A DNA stretch of 13,658 bases from WYEN01 sp049976205 (GTDB lineage: Archaea > Thermoproteota > Thermoprotei_A > Sulfolobales > AG1): the NCBI GenBank assembly GCA_049976205.1, contig JBMFIR010000036.1, positions 1 to 13,658 on the forward strand, read 5' to 3'. The position numbers and the translations under genes were made by a program. This document shows, one piece after another, positions 7,457 to 13,658 of this stretch. Under the pieces are notes generated by a model. That model did no database searches and was not told the origin of the DNA. It saw only the letters and a program-made list of their open reading frames with translations. The stretch's first letter is position 1; each line of letters begins with the position of its first letter.

Positions 7457-8343
7457 CTCTGTCTTATCAATAACATTACAGAGAGGTTTATCGCGAAACC
7501 TAATAATACCAAGATCAAAGCCGAGAAATAGAGTACTGGCAACATTGTTTGTGTAGCGTTCAAGAACTGATTAGCTATTAGACTAGATATCGTGTATCCC
7601 GGCCTAAAAATCATGTAGAATAACGGATTAGGTACATTACCTACAACCATTGCCACAGCAACTGTTTCTCCAACGGCTCTTCCAAATGCGATCATCAGCG
7701 CCGCTAATATGGATCTTGTTATGAAACGTATCTCTTGAATAATGACTTCCCATTTATTTAAACCGAGAGAGTAAAGAGCTTCTTTTATGCTAAATGGAAT
7801 TAATTTAATAGATTCTCTAATAATTGATGTTGCAAATGGATATATCATCACTCCAAGTAAAATACCGGCTGTTAACAAGGATACACCAGATGGGCTATAG
7901 GTACCTAAAAAATCTTTTAACCAAGGAAAATACTCAGTTAACGGCCTCATTACATAATCTCTTAATATAGGGGCTAGAAACAGGAGACCCCATAATCCAT
8001 AGATTACAGAGGGTATTACGGCACCTAAATCAACTATTGTCTCTAGTAATGGTCTTAATTTGTATGGAGCTATCTCTACAATGAAGAATGCTGTTGATAT
8101 CGATAATACTCCAGAGATTATGATAGCTATAAAGGCAACAACGAGAGTTCCTCCTAGAGCAAATAAAATACCATAGATCTCTCTATTCGGATCCCATGCT
8201 GAAGTTAATAGAACTCTAACTAAGAACTCCCCCGTGAATATAGGTAGGGAATAATACATGACTATAGTTATCACAAGAACTAGTAATAAAAGGATCATTA
8301 TATTAGCTAACGAAAAGAACCGAAAAAAATCTATTTTCCTCAA
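7453..8343 (-). CDS. pstC: Phosphate ABC transporter permease PstC
   Basis: Second channel subunit of the phosphate importer, partner of PstA. The 296-aa protein has about six membrane segments; the EAA-type loop for PstB contact is at about 183-200 (PFSIKEALYSLGLNKWEV), followed by GRAVGETVAVAMVVGN (221-236), which is diagnostic for PstC. The start is a TTG at 8343 with AGGGA about 9 nt upstream. The nearest in-frame ATG would remove most of the N-terminal cytoplasmic tail (residues 1-15) and is less likely. The stop overlaps pstA (ATGA). It lies 52 nt downstream of pstS, with a possible promoter of its own in the gap, so channel genes may be made both with and without pstS. Confidence 0.95.
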   Translation of the reverse strand: MRKIDFFRFFSLANIMILLLLVLVITIVMYYSLPIFTGEFLVRVLLTSAWDPNREIYGILFALGGTLVVAFIAIIISGVLSISTAFFIVEIAPYKLRPLLETIVDLGAVIPSVIYGLWGLLFLAPILRDYVMRPLTEYFPWLKDFLGTYSPSGVSLLTAGILLGVMIYPFATSIIRESIKLIPFSIKEALYSLGLNKWEVIIQEIRFITRSILAALMIAFGRAVGETVAVAMVVGNVPNPLFYMIFRPGYTISSLIANQFLNATQTMLPVLYFSALILVLLGFAINLSVMLLIRQR

Positions 8344-8372
8344 ACTCTTTCCCTATTATTCATGAGTATTCA

Positions 8373-8380
8373 TCTTAAAG
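8373..8380 (-). promoter_or_regulatory. Possible internal promoter (TATA box) before pstC
   Basis: CTTTAAGA on the minus strand in the 52-nt gap between pstS and pstC. It would place transcription start near 8351 and leave a leader of about 8 nt before the TTG start of pstC. The match to a TATA box is moderate. Confidence 0.3.
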
Positions 8381-8395
8381 ATTTTTAGAAGTCGT

Positions 8396-9658
8396 CTACT
8401 TTAAATAATCACTCAGATATTTTACGGCTATGCTAGTTAATTCTGTCGGGAGTGGATAGTATCCTGGTAGCACATATGTTTCTTTCTGTCCATTTGTTAA
8501 AACCCATGTGAAGAATTGTTTGAGTGCTTCTAGCTTGTCTTTCGGAAGATCTGTTCTAATAATTATTATTGGTGTACCAACTATAGGATAAGTATTGTTT
8601 CCATCTTGATAGACGAATTGTAGAGGAACTGAGCCCCAGTACTCATCTGGTTTTGGTAGTGCTGTAGCTCCTCTCTTAAGAGCTTCTTCTATAGCGTCTT
8701 TGGTCGGTAAGATGAATTGCCCAGCCTTGTTCGTTACTGCAGCAATAGGTATATTTTCTTTCTCAGCGTAATTGGGTTCCACGTAGCCTATAGAATACTT
8801 AGTGTTCTTAACTTGGGCTATTACACCTTCACTACCTTTTCCTCCGATGCCTCTTCCCGTATTATCAATGGGCCAGTTAACTACTAAACCATACCCTACA
8901 GTTTGATTCCACTTGGGATATGCTTTAGATAAGTACATTGTTAAAAGAGCTGTAGACCCGCTCCCATCACTCCTATGCACCCCATATATCTCTTTGTGAG
9001 GTAGAAGCGCTTGGCATTCCGGTTTCTGCAGATTCTTTATCAACGGATCATCCCAATAAACGATGTTCCCAAGATATATCTCTGCTATTGCTTCAGGACT
9101 AAGTCTTAGAGGTCCACATTTGCTTTGATCCCATTCAGGGATATTGTAGATAACTGCAATAGAAATAGCTATAATAGGTATCTGTATAAACCCTCTACCC
9201 TTGCTCTTGAGAGCGTCATAATTATCCTTAGTCAGCGGTATATCGGATCCCGCGAAATCAAGAGATCCGTCAACAATACCTTTTTGACCTGCACCACTAC
9301 CTATACTCTGATAATTAACTGTTATAGCCCCTTCTGAAATATCGTCTCTAAAGATTTTCGCCCAATTCTGCATCTGAGGATTAATTGCTGAGGATCCGCC
9401 ACCATTTAATGTCGCCGGAATATATGTTCTTGGTAGTTGAGTCGTGATCGTATTTGTTAAACTGATCTGTGTCTGGGTAAGGGTCTCGTGTTGAATTGAT
9501 GTTGATGTAGTAGCTATTCTAGATGTTGTTGTTCCCGAGATTTCCTGAGGCGATCTACTCATGCTATACCATATAATGACTCCTATAGATATCAAAAGAA
9601 TAATTACTATAGATATACCTAAGATTCTAGATATGCTTTTTCTTGAAATATTCTTCAT
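8396..9658 (-). CDS. pstS: Phosphate-binding protein PstS (membrane-anchored)
   Basis: Extracellular receptor that captures phosphate and hands it to PstC/PstA. The 420-aa protein starts with a basic, then hydrophobic segment (about 12-32) acting as signal anchor. A Thr/Ser-rich linker of about 40 residues (36-76) follows, typical of archaeal surface-binding proteins and probably glycosylated. In the binding domain the expected phosphate contacts are visible: NGGGSSAINP (85-94), YQSIGSGAG (116-124), FAGSDIPL (135-142) and HRSDGSGST (228-236). Two cysteines, 181 and 215, could form a disulfide. It has no lipobox, as expected for a crenarchaeon. It is the first gene of the pst cluster; a TATA box at 9745-9738 and a second candidate closer to the gene precede it. 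Confidence 0.95.
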   Translation of the reverse strand: MKNISRKSISRILGISIVIILLISIGVIIWYSMSRSPQEISGTTTSRIATTSTSIQHETLTQTQISLTNTITTQLPRTYIPATLNGGGSSAINPQMQNWAKIFRDDISEGAITVNYQSIGSGAGQKGIVDGSLDFAGSDIPLTKDNYDALKSKGRGFIQIPIIAISIAVIYNIPEWDQSKCGPLRLSPEAIAEIYLGNIVYWDDPLIKNLQKPECQALLPHKEIYGVHRSDGSGSTALLTMYLSKAYPKWNQTVGYGLVVNWPIDNTGRGIGGKGSEGVIAQVKNTKYSIGYVEPNYAEKENIPIAAVTNKAGQFILPTKDAIEEALKRGATALPKPDEYWGSVPLQFVYQDGNNTYPIVGTPIIIIRTDLPKDKLEALKQFFTWVLTNGQKETYVLPGYYPLPTELTSIAVKYLSDYLK

Positions 9659-9737
9659 ATCTCACTAACCCAACAAATAATTTTCTAAGAATAACCTTTA
9701 TTAAACTCCATATGTTTTCATACGATTCTTTCAAAAA

Positions 9738-9745
9738 TTTATATA
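9738..9745 (-). promoter_or_regulatory. Main promoter candidate (TATA box) for pstS
   Basis: TATATAAA on the minus strand is the best TATA match in the window and predicts a start near 9714, hence a leader of about 55 nt. A second box, TTTAATAAAG at 9706-9697, would give a leader of about 18 nt. GTGAG just before the ATG is a weak ribosome binding site. Imperfect inverted copies of TTTCAAAAAATT lie at 9729-9740 and 9765-9776, flanking and partly overlapping the box. Confidence 0.5.
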
Positions 9746-9815
9746 CATGAAATTATCTCGTCATAATTTTTTGAAATACCCAAGGATCAGTTTTCCATAT
9801 GGTCATCTTATAATA

Positions 9816-10646
9816 TTAGATAGGCTCAATATGAATAATTGCTACAATATTCTTTTCCTTTAGTCTTTTCTCTATTTCATCTATTACATCATGAGCATCT
9901 CTGACACTGAGCTCCGCTGGTACTCCGATCACTATATCACTATAAAAAAGATCTGCGTATACCTCTCTAACCTTCACGCTCTTTATCACCACTCTATATC
10001 TCTTAATAATATCTACCACCTCTCGTAAAATTCTATCTGAGGATCTATCACTAATTTCAATAACTAATTTTCTTGAGGATCTAAGTAATTCAGCTATTAA
10101 GTATAGATACAGACTAAATCCTCCCACGAGATCAATTAAGTAATTAATAAAAGCTCCTGCAAAAGCCGCTGAAGTTGCTGTGAATCCTTCGATTAATTCA
10201 ATTACTGAAACTCTTGAGTAATATTCTAATATTCTCCCTATTCTTCTGCTGAGTACTATAACTATAGCATATAATATTGTTCCAAAGGCCGAATAGATTG
10301 AGGCATAGAAACTCACTTGATATCTGCTACCTAATCCTTGAACTAGATCTATTGTTAATAACCCTGCTATAAATGAATAGATCATTAAAGTATATACATC
10401 TCCTCCGAAAGCGAGTCTAATATGGCCGTAGTGATGATCTTTATCAGGAGGCATTTTACTTAGCTTATAGTACTTGTTCACCATCACGATCGCTAGAATA
10501 TTTCCTATACTAGTGGCCGAGTCAACCGTGACTGCTTTAGATGAATAAATGACCCCACCAATTATTTTAAATAAACCTGCTAATACTGCAAGTATTATGA
10601 GGATCTTGAAACTGCTATTATTTGTTTTATCGAGTTTACTATTCAA
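9816..10646 (-). CDS. Cation diffusion facilitator (CDF) family homologue with degenerate metal site
   Basis: CDF proteins export Zn, Fe, Mn or other divalent cations by proton exchange, usually as dimers. The 276-aa protein has the family layout: about six membrane segments, the HxxxGHxR-like loop HHYGHIRLAFGG (71-82) after segment two, and a C-terminal cytoplasmic domain (about 200-276) containing SVRDAHDVIDEIEKRLKEKN. The canonical transport site is mostly missing. In segment two, DxxxD reads D42-SAT-S46; in segment five, HxxxD reads T156-ATS-A160. Transport by the standard mechanism is therefore doubtful. The start is a TTG at 10646; the TATA box at 10673-10666 predicts transcription beginning almost at this codon, so the mRNA may be leaderless. 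It is 157 nt upstream of pstS on the same strand. Confidence 0.8.
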   Translation of the reverse strand: MNSKLDKTNNSSFKILIILAVLAGLFKIIGGVIYSSKAVTVDSATSIGNILAIVMVNKYYKLSKMPPDKDHHYGHIRLAFGGDVYTLMIYSFIAGLLTIDLVQGLGSRYQVSFYASIYSAFGTILYAIVIVLSRRIGRILEYYSRVSVIELIEGFTATSAAFAGAFINYLIDLVGGFSLYLYLIAELLRSSRKLVIEISDRSSDRILREVVDIIKRYRVVIKSVKVREVYADLFYSDIVIGVPAELSVRDAHDVIDEIEKRLKEKNIVAIIHIEPI

Positions 10647-10665
10647 TATAGTCTCATAACAATAA

Positions 10666-10673
10666 TTTATAAG
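10666..10673 (-). promoter_or_regulatory. TATA box for the CDF homologue gene
   Basis: CTTATAAA on the minus strand, centred about 24 nt upstream of the TTG start at 10646. This spacing suits a leaderless transcript and supports the TTG start. It lies in the 73-nt gap after the AOR gene. Confidence 0.5.
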
Positions 10674-10719
10674 GTAGCTAATTATTTTTGCGGAAGAAAT
10701 ATGTAATTATTTAATTTAC

Positions 10720-12498
10720 TCATAAACTTATTTTTTGAGAGTATTTCTCGAGGTACTCTCTATATCTCGATACCGCTCTTCTCATATAAGTCTCAGATAC
10801 CTGGCCTAGTGGTGTAGGTGTTCTCAAGATCCTCTCTGGGATCCTTAGTTCCTCGGGTTTAAATCCTTCTTCTAGCTTGATCTTATGTTTCTCGTAGTAT
10901 ATTTCTCTACCTAGTTTAATAAGATCCTCTTCGGTATATTTGTAGCCTAGGGATGCTAGAGACTTAGCCACTAATTGTCTAGTGTATAAACCTCTTCCGA
11001 AGAGGCAGAGAACATATGAATTTAGGATCTGTCTCCAAGATTCTTCCTCAATAATCAATTCGACAGCTTTCTCGGGTTCTGGTAATGAGCTTCCTGAAGC
11101 AACCAACTTCTCATCCATTGAGTATGCCCCAGCATCAAGATGAGAGTGTCTAGCTCCTGTCATTAAAGATATGTGGTAGAGAGGACCCGTATGATATCCT
11201 GCAGGCTCAACTTTATTGAATGCCACGGCAAATTCTAACCCACCATATCTCTTCGCAGCCTCCTCTACACCTAAGCCGAGATCTTTATAGAATTGATTTG
11301 GTTGTTGAACTATGTAGTGAACAGCTTTTACATAGTTTCTCCAATCACCCCATCTCAGAGGAATTATAGTCTCTTTCTCTGTGATAAGTCCTTGCTCGAG
11401 AGCCTCAGTAGCCCAGGCCAAGACTACTCCTGTGGAGATCGCGTCTAGACCCTCTTCCTCAACTGCTTTAATTATCTTAAGGAGACCTACTCTATCACTC
11501 ACACCAAGATTGCTTCCGAGAGCATAGATTAACTCGTAATCATATGGCACGAACTCTGTTTTGTAGAAGTATTTCTCTGTCTCATACTCCTCTCTTATGT
11601 AGGCTAGATGTATACATGCTACTGGACACGCGACACAAGCGACTCTCCTAGCTAAGTTCTCCTCAGCAAGTTTCTCGCCGCTGATCTCCTTTGCTCCCTC
11701 GAATCTTCCCGAGGAAAAGTTTCTTGTTGGCAGAGCACCTATTTTATCTAGGGGTAGAACATTCGCAGCTGTCCCCAGATCATGGTATTTCTTTGTGGTA
11801 GCACCTTTCGAGAGCTCGTATAATTCTTTGTAGACTTCTCTATAGCTCTTCACATCAGGTAGCTTAAATGTTTTTCTACCAATGACTACTATTGCTTTTA
11901 GCTTCTTTGAGCCCATAACCGCTCCCAAGCCCATTCTACCGAAGTGTCTATAGGTTTCCACGGTCACGTTTGCGTATCTAATAAGTCTCTCTCCTGCTCT
12001 ACCAATTCTCATAATTGTTCTCATACCAGCTCCTGGGAGAGCTTCTCTAAGTACTCTCCCAACGGTCTCCGAGGATCTCATTCCCCAAATAGCTCCTGCA
12101 TCTCTGAATCTTACTTTCTCATCATCTATAACTAGATATATGGGTCTATCACTAGCACCTTTAATGACTATTGCTCCGTACCCAGCGAATCTAATTGCTG
12201 CAGCCGATCTTCCTCCAGCGTGAGACTCAGCCATATAGCCATTTAAAGGTGATTTAAATACTGCGATAGTTTTCGAAGCCATTGGAAAGATCCCTGTTCC
12301 AGGACCAATAGCGAATATTACGGCATTTTCGGGACCTAATGGATCTGCTCTTCTGGGAACCTCTTCTTTATAGAGTTGTGTTGCTACTCCTATTCCACCT
12401 AACCACTTACTGAATAGATCTTCTCTATCATCTACCCAAAATATTTTTCTACTAAGATCTATGTAGAGAACCTTTGATAATGTTTTTACCCAACTCAT
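10720..12498 (-). CDS. Aldehyde ferredoxin oxidoreductase family (tungsten-type)
   Basis: A 592-aa tungstopterin oxidoreductase expected to oxidise an aldehyde to the acid and pass electrons to ferredoxin. N-terminal domain: GPENAVIFAIGPGTG, KSPLNGYMAESHAGGRSAAAIRFAGYGA and GRMGLGAVMGSKKLKAIVV, typical pterin-binding segments. The [4Fe-4S] ligands are Cys288, Cys291, Cys295 (CVACPVAC) and Cys498. Active-site neighbourhoods YDYELIYALGSN and TGARHSHLDAG are present. Two pterin-contact motifs, DxxGLD and DxxGLC in the Pyrococcus enzyme, here read EEEGLD (347-352) and NSYVLC (493-498), so both leading Asp residues are altered. I start at the ATG at 12498: AGGAGG lies 9 nt upstream, whereas the in-frame TTG at 12507 would touch it. 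The four-cluster ferredoxin gene ends 1 nt before, so both are one transcript and probably one complex. Substrate unknown. Confidence 0.95.
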   Translation of the reverse strand: MSWVKTLSKVLYIDLSRKIFWVDDREDLFSKWLGGIGVATQLYKEEVPRRADPLGPENAVIFAIGPGTGIFPMASKTIAVFKSPLNGYMAESHAGGRSAAAIRFAGYGAIVIKGASDRPIYLVIDDEKVRFRDAGAIWGMRSSETVGRVLREALPGAGMRTIMRIGRAGERLIRYANVTVETYRHFGRMGLGAVMGSKKLKAIVVIGRKTFKLPDVKSYREVYKELYELSKGATTKKYHDLGTAANVLPLDKIGALPTRNFSSGRFEGAKEISGEKLAEENLARRVACVACPVACIHLAYIREEYETEKYFYKTEFVPYDYELIYALGSNLGVSDRVGLLKIIKAVEEEGLDAISTGVVLAWATEALEQGLITEKETIIPLRWGDWRNYVKAVHYIVQQPNQFYKDLGLGVEEAAKRYGGLEFAVAFNKVEPAGYHTGPLYHISLMTGARHSHLDAGAYSMDEKLVASGSSLPEPEKAVELIIEEESWRQILNSYVLCLFGRGLYTRQLVAKSLASLGYKYTEEDLIKLGREIYYEKHKIKLEEGFKPEELRIPERILRTPTPLGQVSETYMRRAVSRYREYLEKYSQKISL

Positions 12499-12499
12499 T

Positions 12500-12904
12500 T
12501 TACTCAACCTCCTCTAAAGCCAATACCTTATGTGGACAAAAATCTACGCAGTACCCACAGTGTGTGCATATTAGCGGCTTCATACTATCATAATCCCACA
12601 TAACAGCACCTATATCACATGCAGAAACACAATTTCCACAACCAATGCATTTACCTGGTATAAGTGTTACACCGCCACCTTTCCTAGGGATCAGGGCATC
12701 CGTTGGACAAACCCTGGCACAAGGAGGATCTTTACAAGCCCTACATACAATAATAACAAAACCTCTCTCAACCCCTCCAGCAGATCTGACATGAATAGCT
12801 GATTTAGTAATCCCAACATAGCCGAAACGATTAGAACAAGCCTCCACACACAACTGACAACCAACACACATATTAGAATCAACTACAACAAGTCTCTTCA
12901 CCAC
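12500..12904 (-). CDS. Four-cluster [4Fe-4S] ferredoxin-like electron-transfer protein
   Basis: A small cytoplasmic iron-sulfur protein of the HycB/DmsB type, probably the electron-transfer subunit of the adjacent AOR. Sixteen cysteines fall into four cubane motifs (134-aa numbering): C13/16/19/23 (CVGCQLCVEAC), C54/57/62/66 (CRACKDPPCARVC), C86/89/92/96 (CIGCGNCVSAC) and C113/116/119/123 (CTHCGYCVDFC). There is no Tat signal or membrane segment. The frame is open to a GTG at 12967, but I choose the GTG at 12904 (or the next GTG, 12901): GAGGGG lies 7 nt upstream, a TATA-like box is at 12944-12937, and the extra N-terminal 21 residues match nothing in the family. The AOR gene follows after 1 nt. 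Similar gene pairs, for example ydhY-ydhV in Escherichia coli, support a joint role. Confidence 0.93.
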   Translation of the reverse strand: MVKRLVVVDSNMCVGCQLCVEACSNRFGYVGITKSAIHVRSAGGVERGFVIIVCRACKDPPCARVCPTDALIPRKGGGVTLIPGKCIGCGNCVSACDIGAVMWDYDSMKPLICTHCGYCVDFCPHKVLALEEVE

Positions 12905-12936
12905 CTCAAAACCCCTCAAAATAAATGAGGTCCGGG

Positions 12937-12944
12937 ACTTAAAA
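12937..12944 (-). promoter_or_regulatory. TATA box for the ferredoxin-AOR pair
   Basis: TTTTAAGT on the minus strand predicts transcription starting near 12915, just ahead of the GAGGGG ribosome binding site and the GTG at 12904. An alternative box, TATTTATTG, lies at 12953-12945. Confidence 0.35.
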
Positions 12945-13015
12945 CAATAAATACAAAAAACTACCACAAATAATTTTTCAGGGATCCCAATAACTTATCT
13001 GAGACCACCTAATGA

Positions 13016-13588
13016 TTTTATACCGGAACTTTCACTAGTAGTAGAGATTATATACCATTTGCACCAAAAACTCAAGGAAAAAATGAAGATTATTTATACT
13101 ATGGTGTATTTTACACATATTGGTGGTTTGAACCTGGAGATTCAAATACTTTGAATGTATATTTCTTAATGAATGGAAATATTTATAATGAATCACTTCC
13201 AAAAAAAGATTATAGTTGGACATATCTTACATCAGAAGTTCATGTAAAAGCCCTATTACCTCAACCACCTTATATATATATTGCACAAAGTTATGAAAAC
13301 GCATACGAAACTGCATTTTTAGCAGAGCATCATTATGCATTAAATAAATATCCATCAATAACTTATCCAAGTAGCGATTTTCCAACTTCATTTATAAATG
13401 GAACTTTTGGATATCAAGAAGAATATAAAAAAAGAAAAATAGATAAACCATTGGTAGAAAAAATTACTTATTATCTAGGACAGCCATATATATTTATTTC
13501 TGCAGGATCTGGAGGATCAGTAGGATATATGTATTTAAATTGGGTTATTGGAACATTTGGAATACCTTATGAAATAACTATACCATAA
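13016..13588 (+). pseudogene. C-terminal fragment of an unrecognised, probably secreted protein, no start codon
   Basis: The plus-strand frame is open from a TGA at 13013-13015 to a TAA at 13586-13588, about 190 codons. It has no ATG, GTG or TTG before a TTG at 13151. Residues before that TTG (for example YLYYGVFYTYWWFEPGDSN) read as real protein, so starting at 13151 (145 aa) would cut through a domain. I therefore call it a 5'-truncated remnant, or a gene joined to the wrong DNA. The protein is rich in Tyr, Asn, Pro and Gly with no membrane segment visible, and ends GSGGSVGYMYLNWV then IPYEITIP; this suggests a beta-rich surface or secreted protein. I do not recognise a family. GC is about 22-30% in the lines I counted and every Lys codon after 13151 is AAA, unlike the AAG-rich neighbours. 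It converges on the right-edge gene. Confidence 0.55.
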
Positions 13589-13593
13589 AAAAT

Positions 13594-13658
13594 TTATTCA
13601 TACCTATATTCACTTGCATCTAGAATAAATGGTAATTCATATCCCCAAACTTTATTTC
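13594..13658 (-). CDS. C-terminal tail of a gene cut by the window edge
   Basis: From the right edge one minus-strand frame is open down to a TAA at 13596-13594 and reads NKVWGYELPFILDASEYRYE. The other two frames close within 13 codons. The mixed composition looks like a genuine protein terminus, and its stop lies 5 nt from the stop of the convergent plus-strand fragment, as real convergent genes often do. Only about 20 residues are visible, so family and function cannot be given. Confidence 0.4.
   Translation of the reverse strand, partial: NKVWGYELPFILDASEYRYE

Noticed and set aside
12499..12507. TTG start adding three residues to AOR
   Set aside because: It directly abuts the AGGAGG ribosome binding site, which is correctly spaced for the ATG at 12498.
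12691..12882. Second minus-strand frame inside the ferredoxin gene
   Set aside because: It lies in another frame of a gene with four intact cysteine motifs, so it is a shadow.
12981..12988. GGGATCCC palindrome near the composition change
   Set aside because: An 8-bp palindrome is too short to indicate a mobile-element end, and no matching repeat or target duplication was seen.
13035..13223. 62-codon minus-strand frame opposite the AT-rich fragment
   Set aside because: The plus-strand frame is longer and reads as structured protein; this one has no plausible promoter or motif.
1..13658. tRNA, rRNA, C/D box RNA, CRISPR repeats, transposase
   Set aside because: I looked through the gaps on both strands and saw no convincing cloverleaf, regularly spaced repeat, paired C/D boxes or transposase motif. 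All gaps in the gene layout are under about 200 nt.

Overview
The window looks like a hyperthermophilic crenarchaeon (Thermoproteota, Desulfurococcales-like). This rests on TATA-type promoter boxes in the gaps, many TTG and GTG starts, very short or absent leaders, arginine coded mostly by AGA/AGG, and a tungsten-type aldehyde oxidoreductase. The genus cannot be told from the sequence alone. No rRNA, tRNA, CRISPR array or intact insertion sequence was seen.

Layout. At the left edge a membrane-anchored protein (minus strand, cut by the edge) is divergent from a winged-helix regulator with two C-terminal membrane segments. Everything from 819 to 12904 then lies on the minus strand. In transcription order (right to left) it reads: a four-cluster ferredoxin-like protein and an aldehyde ferredoxin oxidoreductase homologue, coupled 1 nt apart; a cation-diffusion-facilitator homologue with a degraded metal site; the phosphate uptake set pstS, pstC, pstA, pstB, phoU (pstCAB overlap by 4 nt each); a membrane-anchored phospholipase D-type nuclease overlapping an XTP/dITP pyrophosphatase by 1 nt; and pyruvate, phosphate dikinase. 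From about 13016 the composition drops to roughly 22-30% GC in the lines counted. There an AT-rich open frame with no start codon converges on the tail of another gene cut by the right edge.

How the genes work together. PstS captures phosphate outside the cell, PstC/PstA form the channel, PstB powers it, and PhoU probably controls or dampens it. The downstream genes all touch phosphate or pyrophosphate chemistry (Ham1 releases PPi; PPDK uses ATP, Pi and pyruvate to give PEP, AMP and PPi). A shared phosphate theme is possible but is only inference. The AOR-type enzyme and its four-cluster partner form a separate redox module.

Start codons were revised for four genes (the regulator, PPDK, AOR, ferredoxin) from promoter and Shine-Dalgarno positions. 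Most of the window is recognisable core metabolism. The items most worth a second look are the CDF homologue lacking three of four site-A metal ligands, the AOR with altered pterin-motif residues, the coupled membrane PLD/Ham1 pair, and the compositionally foreign start-less fragment at the right end.
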